Assembly (NCBI GenBank): GCA_951813325.1
Contig: OX638350.1
Span: 434,001-498,000, forward strand
From: an uncultured Acidimicrobiales bacterium
GTDB lineage: Bacteria > Actinomycetota > Acidimicrobiia > Acidimicrobiales > Bin134
DNA: 64,000 nucleotides
Direction: 5' to 3'
Under the pieces are notes generated by a model. That model saw only the letters and a program-made list of their open reading frames with translations, was not told the origin of the DNA and searched no databases. The translations under genes were made by a program, and so were the position numbers. Below, piece by piece: positions 27,808 through 36,233 of the stretch (positions within the stretch are counted from its first letter, which is position 1; every line of letters begins with the position of its first letter).

Positions 27808-29230
27808 AGCTGGGACTGGGGTGATTGTGGGGGTCGGCCACTGAGGTGGGGGCCTCGCCGATTCTTGTGACTGTCAGATAGTCAAAGAGTCGGGAGGCCC
27901 CTGGTGGTTCAAGATAGTTCAGCGGTTGAGTTCGGCGTGCTCGGGTTGGAGGTGACCGGCGTCGAAGAGGTGCTCGGCGAGGTGGTGGTGTGGGTCCAGT
28001 CCCCGGGCGGCCAGGCGGTGTTCTGCGATGGTTGCGGGTGCCGGGCGCGCTCCAAGGGGTGCCGGGAGGTGGTGTTGAGGGACGCTCCTTTCAGCGGCGG
28101 GCGCCCGCAGCGGGTGGTGTGGAACAAGAGGGTCTGGGTGTGCCCGGACGCCCGGTGCTGTGTCGGGTCTTGGACCGAGCGGTCCGGGCTGGCCGGGCCG
28201 CGGCGGGTGCTGACCGGGCGGGCGGTGAGCTGGGCTGTGGACAGGCTGGCAGCTGTGGAGGGGTCGGTGGCGTCGCTGGCCCGCCAGCTCGGTGTCGCCT
28301 GGCACACGATGTGGGCGCAGCTCGCCTCTGCCGCCGAGCGGGCTGCGGCCGGCGGCGGCCGGGTTGGGCCGGTGGTCAAGCTGGGCTTCGACGAGACCGT
28401 GATGGCCTCGGCCTCGCGGCGGAGGCGCCGCCGGTTCATCACCGCCGGGGTCGATGCCGACACCGGGCGGGTCGTCGGCGTGTTCGAGGGCCGCGATGCC
28501 GCTGACCTGTGTAAATGGGTGTCGCAGCAGGCGCGGGAATGGGTCCGGGCCGTCGAGGTGGTTTGCATCGACCCCCACGAGGGCTACCGCAGCGCCATCA
28601 GGTCGCGGCGCGGTGATCGCCTGCGGGCCGGCACCCAGATCGCGGTGGATCCCTTCCGCATCGTCTGACTGGCGAACCAGGCTGTTGACCGGTGCCGCCG
28701 CCGCACCCAGAACGACACAACCGGCCGCCGGGGCCGCAAAGGCGACCCGCTCTACGGAGCCCCCAAGCTGCTGTTGATGGGCGCAGAGCGCCTCGACGAC
28801 ACCGGCTGGGACCGGCTGCGAGCAGCCCTCGGCGCGGGCGATCCCCACGACGAAGTCGCCGACTGCTGGGAGGCAAAAAAAAGAGTCCGGGCCGTGTTCA
28901 AAACCGGCGACCCCGACCAAGCCGCCACCCGGTTGGACGACGCCATCTCCTGGTGCGAAGCCCCCGAAGCGGCCCCCGAGCTGCACCGACTCGCCCACAC
29001 CCTCACACGCTGGCAAACCGAGATCCACACCAGCATCGCAACCGGCGCCCACAACGGGCGAACCGAAGCCGCCAACGCAAAAATCAAAGACGTCAAACGC
29101 TCCGCCCGAGGCTTCCAGAACTTCGCCAACTACCGGCTCAGAACCCTGCTCGCAACCGGACAAAAACCCGGCCACACTCAACCCGTCACAAAAATCAGAA
29201 CCCGACATCCCCGCTCAGACGCGCAGAGCC
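27793..29230 (+). mobile_element. ISL3-family insertion sequence (decayed, about 1.44 kb)
   Basis: The left end GGGTCTTCGCGTTGAAG and the inverted right end GGCTCTGCGCGTCTGAG match at 12 of 17 bases and begin GGnTCT, as ISL3 ends do. Flanking octamers TCATTACG and CTATTACC share only ATTAC, so the 8-bp target duplication is eroded or the ends are off by a base. The element carries one transposase gene with a nonsense codon and has GC-rich actinobacterial composition, unlike the methylase DNA it entered. Confidence 0.75.
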
Positions 29231-29259
29231 CTATTACCCTCTGGCATAGATGCATGTGA
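27904..29259 (+). pseudogene. ISL3-family transposase, interrupted by an in-frame TGA
   Basis: From GTG 27904 the frame has an N-terminal zinc-knuckle pattern (FCDGCGCRARSKGC, VWVCPDARCC), then DDE-core stretches VKLGFDETVMAS and VVCIDPHEGYRS. TGA at 28666-28668 interrupts the family motif DPFRIV-stop-LANQAVDR. The same frame then continues to GRTEAANAKIKDVKRSARGFQNF with the late Glu and ends 29 bases outside the right terminal repeat. Without readthrough it makes a 254-residue fragment missing the last catalytic residue. Confidence 0.85.
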
Positions 29260-29316
29260 CCACGCTGTTCGCTCTCATCGCTCTTGGAACGTCCGCGGTT
29301 GCGGAAATTGGCGACG

Positions 29317-29394
29317 CCGCCCAATCGACCGCTGGATCTCTATCTGGCCATTTCGGTTGTGGTAACTGCTGGGGTAGGCCGCTACTGTCTGGGG
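29317..29394 (+). pseudogene. Decayed copy of the winged-helix antitoxin gene found at 31447
   Basis: This stretch translates as PPNRPLDLYLAISVVVTAGVGRY. The intact gene at 31447-32046 reads LSNRPLGLYPAASVAVAAGMGRY, and the DNA is alignable over about 70 bases on the same strand. No open frame continues on either side, so it is a fragment left by duplication and deletion. Confidence 0.5.
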
Positions 29395-29789
29395 TTGCGG
29401 GTGGCGATGGCGAAGCCGAAGGCGAAACCGGCGAACTCGATGATGGCCAGGCTCAGTGCGGAGTGGAAGAAGGTGTCGGCATGTTCGCCGACCACGTTGG
29501 AGTGGAGGTCGGGGCTGTCGATCACGAAGTGGGCCAGATATCCGAACAGGAACGCCGCCGCCATCGACACAGCGAACAGCCCAGCGCCCAGTCGCACGTC
29601 CTTGCGAAGCGCCACGAACACCGCAGCCAGCGGCATGAACGTGGCCACCACGTAGATGAACACCTGCTGCATGGCGGAAAGGGACACGTCGGCTTCGATG
29701 TGGCTGTAGCCGTGGGTCAGCTGGGCCACCAGGTGCACGAGGGCGAGAACCGCCAGCGTGAGCCGCTCAAATCTCGCAAGCGTCGCCAT
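29382..29789 (-). CDS. Small four-span membrane protein
   Basis: The 135-residue product has about four hydrophobic segments (LTLAVLALVHLVAQL, VFIYVVATFMPLAAVFVAL, GLFAVSMAAAFLFGYLAHFVI, ALSLAIIEFAGFAFGFAIA). I do not recognise the family. Its start overlaps the stop of the DCC-like thioredoxin gene by 23 bases, so the two form one minus-strand operon and may act together at the membrane. Confidence 0.65.
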   Translation of the reverse strand: MATLARFERLTLAVLALVHLVAQLTHGYSHIEADVSLSAMQQVFIYVVATFMPLAAVFVALRKDVRLGAGLFAVSMAAAFLFGYLAHFVIDSPDLHSNVVGEHADTFFHSALSLAIIEFAGFAFGFAIATRNPRQ

Positions 29790-30081
29790 TGCATCCCGGT
29801 TTCTTGCGCCCGAAGCGATTTCGGATCGGAGGGATACAGAGAGCCAGTCCGGCCAAGGCGAAGGCCGGCACTTGCAGACAGATCAACCTGGTGGCGTAGA
29901 TGCCGGTGAAGACCCTTTGCGTCTTGGGTTCGACCACAACGATTTCGCCCTGTGGCACGGGGCCGATGGGCGAATCCACGGTGGAGAACTCAATGCGGCC
30001 CAGCCAGTCCAGCTTCCTGGTCCGCGCAGCCAGACGGGCGCAATCTGAGCAGTCGGCGTTGTAATAGAGCGTGATGCCCAT
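29767..30081 (-). CDS. DCC-family thiol-disulfide oxidoreductase-like protein
   Basis: The 104-residue protein opens with a thioredoxin-like strand and the redox pair YYNADCSDCARLAARTRKLDW, typical of DCC proteins. A single hydrophobic segment follows (LICLQVPAFALAGLALCIPP), and a basic tail with two further Cys ends it. It is probably membrane-attached. It leads the two-gene minus-strand operon with the four-span protein. The partner and substrate are unknown. Confidence 0.65.
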   Translation of the reverse strand: MGITLYYNADCSDCARLAARTRKLDWLGRIEFSTVDSPIGPVPQGEIVVVEPKTQRVFTGIYATRLICLQVPAFALAGLALCIPPIRNRFGRKKPGCNGDACEI

Positions 30082-30177
30082 CGGGATGTCTCCTCGACGC
30101 TGATGTTGTCCCTCAGCCCGAGGCTACGGCACCCCTGGGGGTTGGCAATACCTGTTCTCCCATTTTGGGCCTGGCGG

Positions 30178-30621
30178 CTAAGTGCCAGCTGGGGTCCAAC
30201 GGTGGCCGCGGGTGTCGGGGAGGGGGATCGTCTGGATGTTCTCGTCGGCACACAGATCGAGCAAGTGGGGGTCGCTGGTGGCTACTTTGGCTCCGGCTGC
30301 CCGGGCAAGTTCGGCATGGACGCAGTCAGCGAGGCTTACCGATCGGGCCGTCCGATGATAGTGGCGAGCGCGGAGGGCGCCGGCTCGAGCCGCGGTCTGC
30401 GGGTCCAGGGGCGCAGGGTCGGACAGGCCAAGTTTCGCGAGGTGTAAGACAACTGCCCTCGGGTCCACAGCATCGAGCCGGACCCGGCGATCTATCACCT
30501 CGGCCACCCCTAGCGGGGTCAGCCAGGCCGGCATTCCCGACTCCATTAGGTCTCTCACCTCGTCGGCCACCGGCTCGTTGCGTAGCAGGCCGATCACGGC
30601 ATAGGCGTCAAGGACGATCAC
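30178..30621 (-). CDS. PIN-domain ribonuclease toxin (VapC family)
   Basis: This 147-residue PIN nuclease has the acidic residues of the active site in place: VLDAYAV at the start, GVAEVIDR, LADCVHAELA and ATSDPHLL. VapC toxins cleave tRNA or rRNA and are silenced by a cognate antitoxin. Its GTG start overlaps the antitoxin stop (GTGA), the usual antitoxin-first arrangement. Confidence 0.88.
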   Translation of the reverse strand: MIVLDAYAVIGLLRNEPVADEVRDLMESGMPAWLTPLGVAEVIDRRVRLDAVDPRAVVLHLAKLGLSDPAPLDPQTAARAGALRARHYHRTARSVSLADCVHAELARAAGAKVATSDPHLLDLCADENIQTIPLPDTRGHRWTPAGT

Positions 30622-30935
30622 GAACGGGCTTCACGTTTCGCTTCGTAGCGAGCGTCCTCTTCTCGGTCCATGCGGCGCATTTCGTCGGTTGAAGGCCCTC
30701 GGGCGGGATATTTGCCCACCAGCTCATCTAGGGGATTCTCTGACATCGGCCCAATCACGATGTAGTCGCCCATATCGGCGATCACTACCTTCTCTGTGTT
30801 CCATCGGGCTCGGACTTCAGCTGGGATGGAAACCTGCCCGTTGGCCGACACCTTCATTACATACCCGAGCGGCACCGCCTCTACCTCCTGCGTTGTATGA
30901 ATAGCTCTTTTCATTGTATAGCATGCGACAGACAC
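30618..30935 (-). CDS. AbrB/SpoVT-type antitoxin for the adjacent VapC
   Basis: The swapped-hairpin AbrB DNA-binding domain is visible in YVMKVSANGQVSIPAEVRARWNTEKVVIADMGDYIVIGP. A charged C-terminal region (DEMRRMDREEDARYEAKREARS) probably wraps the toxin. Upstream starts at 30935 or 30914 are possible; homology begins only at the Met at 30857, so the true start is uncertain. It overlaps vapC and should autorepress the pair. Confidence 0.82.
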   Translation of the reverse strand: MSVACYTMKRAIHTTQEVEAVPLGYVMKVSANGQVSIPAEVRARWNTEKVVIADMGDYIVIGPMSENPLDELVGKYPARGPSTDEMRRMDREEDARYEAKREARS

Positions 30936-30969
30936 GGCTGAAGGACCAGTTAGCGCTGGAACCCTTGCG

Positions 30970-31010
30970 GGTCAGTTGTACTTGTAGACGCGGGCGGCAA
31001 TGGCGTAGAT
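30970..31010 (-). repeat. Orphan duplicate of an amidohydrolase gene 3' end (copy A of a 41-bp direct repeat)
   Basis: On the minus strand this reads YAIAARVYKYN-stop, the C-terminus of the amidohydrolase at 32764. The first 29 bases are identical to 32762-32790 and the next 12 differ at about four positions. No coding frame extends it upstream, so it is the residue of a second, lost amidohydrolase gene or a duplication scar. Confidence 0.75.
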
Positions 31011-31058
31011 GAATTTCGTACTATCAAAAGGCACCTTGAGTGACCTGTCTGACCGGGT

Positions 31059-31340
31059 ATGTTCATCCGCATGGCTTCTATCTGGTTTTCAAACGATGAT
31101 GTGGCTGAGGCGTTCGAAGATGAGGTGGCCTGCCGGATCGAGGCCGCCTACTTTGAGGAGCGCGAGCGGCGGGCACAGCGGTTGAGGCCGGAGCAGATCA
31201 GCGCCGACTTGGTGTGCGCGTACCAGGCAGCGGTGGATGCAGTTCGACAGTCGGATGAGTTCGCGTTTGAGGACCAGTCGGTTATTGACCCTGCCCTTGA
31301 GTATGTCGGCCTCGATGCGGCCAAGCGGATCGTTGTGTAG
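31059..31340 (+). CDS. Small charged protein of unknown function
   Basis: The frame encodes up to 93 residues; ATG 31071 (MASIWFSNDDVAEAF) is the likelier start. The product is rich in Glu and Arg (CRIEAAYFEERERRAQRLRPEQ) and looks helical, with no membrane span or known motif. It stands between the duplicated amidohydrolase 3' end and the AbiE-type pair, inside the 1.8-kb segment bounded by the 41-bp direct repeat. It could be a small regulator, but the evidence is composition only. Confidence 0.4.
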   Translation: MFIRMASIWFSNDDVAEAFEDEVACRIEAAYFEERERRAQRLRPEQISADLVCAYQAAVDAVRQSDEFAFEDQSVIDPALEYVGLDAAKRIVV

Positions 31341-31446
31341 CCATGGACGCAGTGCCATTGTCCGAACGTGCAGGGGTCGTGGCCTCCCTGGGGAAAGAAG
31401 GAGTGCTCTAGGCCAGCGGCTCACGGGCGGCTTGTAGTCTTGGAGT

Positions 31447-32046
31447 ATGGCTCTGGGGCACCGCACCGACGGTGAGCTAGCAGGCAGCGCCTCGTTAGAT
31501 CCGCTGGGGTTGTCGGATGGAGAGAAGCGGATATTGGCCGCGCTGTCCAACCGACCGCTGGGGCTGTATCCGGCAGCTTCGGTCGCGGTGGCTGCCGGGA
31601 TGGGTCGTTATGAGGTGCAGCCGGCCTTGGATCGGTTGGTCGAGTTGGGCCTGGTTACCGGCACTGAGGAACCGATCCGATGTCGGCCGGTGCGGCGGGA
31701 GGTTGTGTGGCGTCTTGATGTGATCGAGGCGTGGTGGCGGGTGCCGGAGGTGTTGCGGTGGGTGCCGATGCCCCAGATGCAGCCAGCACGGATGCCCGAG
31801 CGCCTGCCGGAGAGGTTCCGCCACCTCTTTTGGTGGGGAGAGACGGAGATGTATCGGTTGCCCCGCGACGCTGTTTTTGTCGCGGAGCAGATACTCACCT
31901 GCGACGATGTTGCATCCTGGAATTGGGCGCTGTCCAGGCTTCCCTGCGAAACCCTCGAACGTGTCGCGGAGCGGCCCCATGTCCCCGAAGACCGCAAGAG
32001 CATCATTCGTTCCGCTTTGGTTAAACGGCGTGACACACCTGTCTGA
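31447..32046 (+). CDS. Winged-helix/DUF6922-like antitoxin partner of the AbiEii-type toxin
   Basis: The 199-residue protein has an N-terminal winged-helix-like region (GEKRILAALSNRPLGLYPAASVAVAAGMGRYEVQPALDRLVELGLV). A C-terminal part resembles DUF6922 (RFRHLFWWGETEMYRLPRDAVFVAEQILTCDD). Proteins of this form usually precede nucleotidyltransferase toxins. The toxin's GTG start lies 17 bases inside its end. It is probably a DNA-binding antitoxin that represses the pair. A decayed copy lies at 29317. Confidence 0.7.
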   Translation: MALGHRTDGELAGSASLDPLGLSDGEKRILAALSNRPLGLYPAASVAVAAGMGRYEVQPALDRLVELGLVTGTEEPIRCRPVRREVVWRLDVIEAWWRVPEVLRWVPMPQMQPARMPERLPERFRHLFWWGETEMYRLPRDAVFVAEQILTCDDVASWNWALSRLPCETLERVAERPHVPEDRKSIIRSALVKRRDTPV

Positions 32047-32707
32047 GCTGGCCGATGTGCTGCCCCAGGGAACGGCCGAGGCGTGGCCGGTTGTCGCAGG
32101 CGTCCTTCCGGAGGGCAGCATGCTGATGGGGGGCACAGGCTTGGCAGTCTGGCTGCGTCACCGTCGCAGCGAGGATCTGGACTTCTTCACTCCAACCCGG
32201 TTCGATCCCCAACGGGTCGTCGCGGCTCTGTCGGATGCAGGTGATTTCGCCTATGACCAGCCGGCCACGGATCGCTCAATTCGCGGGACGTTCAATTCGG
32301 TGAACATCGACATCGTCGCCCACGAGGACGAGTACATCCTTGGCCCGCCGCTGACCGTCGACGGCCTGTACGTCGGATCACTCCAGGACATCACCGCCGG
32401 GAAGCTCCGGGCGATCGCCGGGCGCAAGCAACTCCGTGATTTCGTCGATGTCATGCTCATCGAAACCCTCGGTGGAATCAACCTGGTGCAGGCCATTCTC
32501 CTGTATCACCGCCGCCATGGTCTCGACCTGCACTTGCACGGAAGCGAGGGATTTCTCAGGCATCTGGTGGACTTCGAGCAATTGGACGACGACCCGGCGA
32601 TGGCGGTGGCTTTTGGCCACGACATCCGCGACCAGGTCATCGACTACTTCCACTCCAGGCAAACTGACGTTATCGCCACGCTCGAGCGGGTCCTCGCCGA
32701 CGAATAG
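32030..32707 (+). CDS. AbiEii/AbiGii-type nucleotidyltransferase toxin
   Basis: This 225-residue nucleotidyltransferase has the family motif MGGTGLAVWLRHRRSEDLDFF, where the DLD pair binds metal, and AGKLRAIAGRKQLRDFVDVM. AbiEii-type toxins of type IV or related systems transfer nucleotides to tRNA or other targets and can abort phage infection. GTG 32030 is the best start; it overlaps the antitoxin gene and gives the usual N-terminus. Confidence 0.85.
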   Translation: MTHLSELADVLPQGTAEAWPVVAGVLPEGSMLMGGTGLAVWLRHRRSEDLDFFTPTRFDPQRVVAALSDAGDFAYDQPATDRSIRGTFNSVNIDIVAHEDEYILGPPLTVDGLYVGSLQDITAGKLRAIAGRKQLRDFVDVMLIETLGGINLVQAILLYHRRHGLDLHLHGSEGFLRHLVDFEQLDDDPAMAVAFGHDIRDQVIDYFHSRQTDVIATLERVLADE

Positions 32708-32761
32708 CGACGGCAATCAGGGTTTCGTTGCTCACGGGCGCACAGCGCGGGCAACCCCGAC

Positions 32762-32802
32762 GGTCAGTTGTACTTGTAGACGCGGGCGGCGTTGGCGTAG
32801 AG
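32762..32802 (-). repeat. 41-bp direct repeat, copy B (3' end of the intact amidohydrolase gene)
   Basis: This is the partner of 30970-31010, 1,792 bp away and in the same orientation. Here it is part of a complete gene. The two copies bound a segment holding a hypothetical gene and the AbiE-type pair, as expected if that segment entered next to, or replaced, a tandem amidohydrolase copy. Confidence 0.75.
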
Positions 32803-33876
32803 GACTTTTTGGGTGTCGGACTCGGTCATGCCGTCGACCAGTTCGGCGATGATCTTGCGGCTGTCGGGCCAGAGCGTCACCGAATGGGGGTAGTCGGACG
32901 ACCACATGGACATGTTCACCAGGGTTTGGTTACCGCTGCGCATCTGCATGTGGCCGTTGTGGTCGTCGAGGCCGGTGACGAACACGTTGGTGCCCAGGTA
33001 GCTGCTGGGGGCGCGCTCCATGGGGGAGTCCGACCAGGCGGCCTGGGTGTGGAACTCGTCGTCCATGGTCTGGTACCAGAACGGCACCCAGCCGTAGTTC
33101 ACCTCGGCGGCCACCACCTTGAGGTTGGGGTGCCGGTCGAAGATGCCGGCGAAGATCATGTAGGTGAGGGGGCGCACCGCGCTGAAGAACCGGTTGACAA
33201 TGCCGGGCACCGACACGTTCTGCTCCACCAGCTCGTCCCAGTCAGAGTCGGGCGGCTTGCCGCCGAAGGTGCGGTGGAAGGTGACCGGCACGTCCAGCTC
33301 TGAGCACGCCTTCCACAGCGGCTCGTAGCAGGGGTCGTTATAGGGCCGGGTGGGCATGCCGGGGACGAACAGCCCCTTGGCCCCCTTCTCCACCACCCGG
33401 TCGACCTCGGCAAGCGTGATGTCCATGCCGTCCTCGGTGGGCAGCATGGGAAGGCCCCGCAGCCGGTCGGGGGCCGCGCCCTGGAATTCGTCGAGCACCC
33501 AGTCGTTGTACGAGCGCATGCAAGCCACGGCCAGGCCCCGGTCGGGCTCCAGGTAGGTGAAGATGGAGTTGGCCGGGTACACCACCGAGCCCCACACCCC
33601 GTCGAGGTCCATGTCGGCGCAGTGGGCCGTGCCGTCGTAGTTGCCCGGCATGATCTCCTCGAACTTCATGCCCGAGAGCTTGTAGTCCTTCTTGGCCACC
33701 CCGGCCATGGCCTCGATGCCGAAGCTGCGCTTGGGCGGACCGCCGTCGAACGACCAGCCGTCGCCCCCGTCGGGTGCGGGCATCATCCGGGGGATGCGGT
33801 CTTGGTACTCCTCGGGCACCCGCTCGAACACGTGGGGCGGCTCGTTGATGTGGCAATCGGCCGAGATGATCTTCAC
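32764..33876 (-). CDS. Amidohydrolase-2 family metal-dependent hydrolase
   Basis: This is a 370-residue ACMSD-like TIM barrel. Metal motifs are IISADCHINEPPHVF at the N-terminus, VTFHRTFGG in the middle and MWSSDYPHS near the end. The start is GTG 33876, because MKIISADCH aligns with paralogues; the frame stays open far upstream on this strand only as antisense of the ligase gene. It is divergent from the PaaK-like ligase 93 bases away, so the two may share a regulatory region. Confidence 0.87.
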   Translation of the reverse strand: MKIISADCHINEPPHVFERVPEEYQDRIPRMMPAPDGGDGWSFDGGPPKRSFGIEAMAGVAKKDYKLSGMKFEEIMPGNYDGTAHCADMDLDGVWGSVVYPANSIFTYLEPDRGLAVACMRSYNDWVLDEFQGAAPDRLRGLPMLPTEDGMDITLAEVDRVVEKGAKGLFVPGMPTRPYNDPCYEPLWKACSELDVPVTFHRTFGGKPPDSDWDELVEQNVSVPGIVNRFFSAVRPLTYMIFAGIFDRHPNLKVVAAEVNYGWVPFWYQTMDDEFHTQAAWSDSPMERAPSSYLGTNVFVTGLDDHNGHMQMRSGNQTLVNMSMWSSDYPHSVTLWPDSRKIIAELVDGMTESDTQKVLYANAARVYKYN

Positions 33877-33969
33877 AGCCGAAACGGTAGTGGCCGACTG
33901 TGGTCTGGTGCATGGGCGGTGCGGCCGGTCTGTCACCCCCATCGCCGCCGCGGGTACCGTGGCAGTTCT

Positions 33970-35364
33970 ATGAGCACGGGGATGCGCCGCCCGCACGAGC
34001 TGGACTACGAGGCCATCGAGCGCCTGTTCCCGCCGCCGCCGGAGTACTTCGAGACCACCTTCTTCGAAGATCCCGACACCATCGCCCGAAAGCAGTTTCT
34101 GCGCCTCCAAGACCGGGCGCAGCGGGCCTGGCAGGTGCCGTTCTTCCGCAAGCGGTGGGGGGCGGCCGGGTTCCACCCCGACCAGCTCCGCACCCTCGAT
34201 GACCTGTGGCGGGCGCCGGCCTACACCGTGGACGACATCCGGGCGTCGATCAACGAGAATCCCCCGCTGGGCGACTACCAGAGCATCGGGCTGGAAGACG
34301 CCCGCAACGAGCCCATGCGGCTGTACGTGTCGGGTGGGACCACCGGACGCTCTCGGCCCACCCTCTACACCGCCTGGGACCGGGAGGTGGGGGCCATTAC
34401 CATGGCCCGGGCGCTGTACGCCGAGGGGATTCGCCCCGGCGACGTGGTGATCAATGCCTGGGCCTACTCCACCCACAACGGGGCCCACGCCTTCGACGAG
34501 GCGCTGTACCGCTGGCTCAACTGCGTGGTGCTCACCACCGGAACCGGCAACGTCACCTCCACTCGCAAGCAGGTGGAACTGGCCCATGAGTACGGGGCGG
34601 CGGCCATCTTGACCACCGGCGACTACATGTTGAAGATGGCCGAGACCGCGGTGGAGATGGGCCTCGACCCCAAAGCCGACTTCAACATCCGAGCCCTGCC
34701 CGGCGGCCACATCGGCGACGCCGAGCGGGTCACCGAGGTGTGGGGGGTGACCCCGGCCCAGCCCTATGGGTTCCACGAGGTGCAGAACGTGTCCATCGAG
34801 TGCCCGCTGCGCAACGGCCAACTCCACATATTCGAGGACTGCTTCGTGGTGCAGATCGTGGATCCCGAGACCGGCGAGCCGGTGCCCGACGGCACCCAGG
34901 GGGCGCTGGTGATCACCGAGATCTACAAGACCGGCTCGCCCCAGTTCCGCTACAACATCATGGACCTGTCGTTCTTGTACCCGCCGGGCCAGTGCGAGTG
35001 CGGCTCGTGGCTGCGGCGCATGGGGCCGTTCGCCGGGCGGGGCGACAACATGGTCAAGCTGCGGGGGGTGAACGTATGGCCCGAGGCCATCGGCGAGGTG
35101 ATCAGCGACGTGCCTGGGGTGACCGAGGATTTCTTCTGCCGGGCGGTTCGGGCCGGCAACCGCGACGAGATGATCGTGATGGTGGCCAGCGACGCCCCTG
35201 CCGATGAGTTCGGTGCGGTGGCCGGGCGGGTGGAGGACCGCATCAAAGAGGCCATGAGCGTGCGGATGACCGCCGAGGTGGTTGGCCCCGGCGAGTTGGA
35301 CGGGCTCACCGGCATGGCCACCGGCGCGGCCAAGCTGGTGCGATTCAAGGACGAGCGGCCATGA
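33970..35364 (+). CDS. Phenylacetate-CoA ligase-like acyl-CoA synthetase
   Basis: This adenylate-forming enzyme of the PaaK group would activate a carboxylic acid to its CoA thioester. The P-loop-like YVSGGTTGRSRPT, the PYGFHEVQN region, RYNIMDLSF, and GRGDNMVKLRGVNVWPEAIGE (the PaaK C-terminal motif) are all present. It is 464 residues long. ATG 33970 is used, since homology starts there. It leads a three-gene operon in which every junction is ATGA. Confidence 0.88.
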   Translation: MSTGMRRPHELDYEAIERLFPPPPEYFETTFFEDPDTIARKQFLRLQDRAQRAWQVPFFRKRWGAAGFHPDQLRTLDDLWRAPAYTVDDIRASINENPPLGDYQSIGLEDARNEPMRLYVSGGTTGRSRPTLYTAWDREVGAITMARALYAEGIRPGDVVINAWAYSTHNGAHAFDEALYRWLNCVVLTTGTGNVTSTRKQVELAHEYGAAAILTTGDYMLKMAETAVEMGLDPKADFNIRALPGGHIGDAERVTEVWGVTPAQPYGFHEVQNVSIECPLRNGQLHIFEDCFVVQIVDPETGEPVPDGTQGALVITEIYKTGSPQFRYNIMDLSFLYPPGQCECGSWLRRMGPFAGRGDNMVKLRGVNVWPEAIGEVISDVPGVTEDFFCRAVRAGNRDEMIVMVASDAPADEFGAVAGRVEDRIKEAMSVRMTAEVVGPGELDGLTGMATGAAKLVRFKDERP

Positions 35365-36233
35365 CCGGCTCATCCCGGGCTGGCGATGCCATCGACTACT
35401 GGTGCAACCGGTTTTTCCCCGAACAGGCCGACGTTTGGAACGCGGCCCTGGAGGCCACCGGCATCGCGGTGAAGGTCCGCACCGACGACGCTGACTCCTT
35501 CTGCGACGCCGACACCATGGCAGCCCGCATGAACGAGCTCGGCATCGCCTCGATGATCCTGCCCGTCACCCACCGGCCCGCCAACCCCGAGGCCACCGAC
35601 TTCGAGCTGGTGGCCGCCCAGCCCGACGATCTGAAGCGGCTGGCCGCCGCCCACCCGGGCCGGTTCCTGGGCCAGTGGTCCATCGACCCCCGCACCGGCA
35701 TGGCCGGAGTAGCCGAGGCCGCCGCCATGTTGGAGCAGCCGTGGTGCGTGGCCCTGCACACCCACACCCACAGCTTCGACCGCCGCTTCGACCACGCCGA
35801 CTACTACCCCTATTACGCCCTGTGCGCCACCTATGACGTGCCCTTCGTCATGCAGGCCGGCACCTCCGGCGGGCTCATGCCCAGCGAGTGCGGGGTGCCC
35901 ATCAGCATTGACCGGCCCGCCCTGTATTTCCCCCAAGTGCGCTTCGTGCTATCGCACACCGGTTGGCCGTGGGTGGCCGAGTGCATCGCCATGGCCCTCA
36001 AGTTCCCCAACGTGTACTTGGGAACCTCGGTGTATCCACCCCGGCACTGGTCGGGCGAGCTGGTGGCATTCATGAACGGCGCCGGGCGGCGCAAGTGCCT
36101 GTGGGGCACCGGCTTTCCCACCGTGGGCCACCGCCACGCCTTGGGCCAGCTATCTGAGGTGGATCTGGGTGACGAGGCCCGGGCCAACTTGCTCGGCAAC
36201 ACCGCCCGCCGAGTGTTCACCCGACTGGGATGA
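35361..36233 (+). CDS. Divergent amidohydrolase-2 family protein
   Basis: This 290-residue TIM-barrel protein sits between two CoA-ligase genes and overlaps both by ATGA. It has the central LHTHTHSF and RFVLSHTGWPW segments of the family. However, it lacks the N-terminal D-x-x-x-H motif, and the usual GSDYPH is replaced by WGTGFPTVGH. Metal binding is therefore altered; it may be an inactive or re-purposed subunit of a hydrolase/decarboxylase. Confidence 0.78.
   Translation: MTGSSRAGDAIDYWCNRFFPEQADVWNAALEATGIAVKVRTDDADSFCDADTMAARMNELGIASMILPVTHRPANPEATDFELVAAQPDDLKRLAAAHPGRFLGQWSIDPRTGMAGVAEAAAMLEQPWCVALHTHTHSFDRRFDHADYYPYYALCATYDVPFVMQAGTSGGLMPSECGVPISIDRPALYFPQVRFVLSHTGWPWVAECIAMALKFPNVYLGTSVYPPRHWSGELVAFMNGAGRRKCLWGTGFPTVGHRHALGQLSEVDLGDEARANLLGNTARRVFTRLG

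Noticed and set aside
33877-35373. Upstream extension of the minus-strand amidohydrolase frame to 869 residues
   Set aside because: The extension is antisense to the PaaK-like ligase and has no family sequence; homology starts at GTG 33876.
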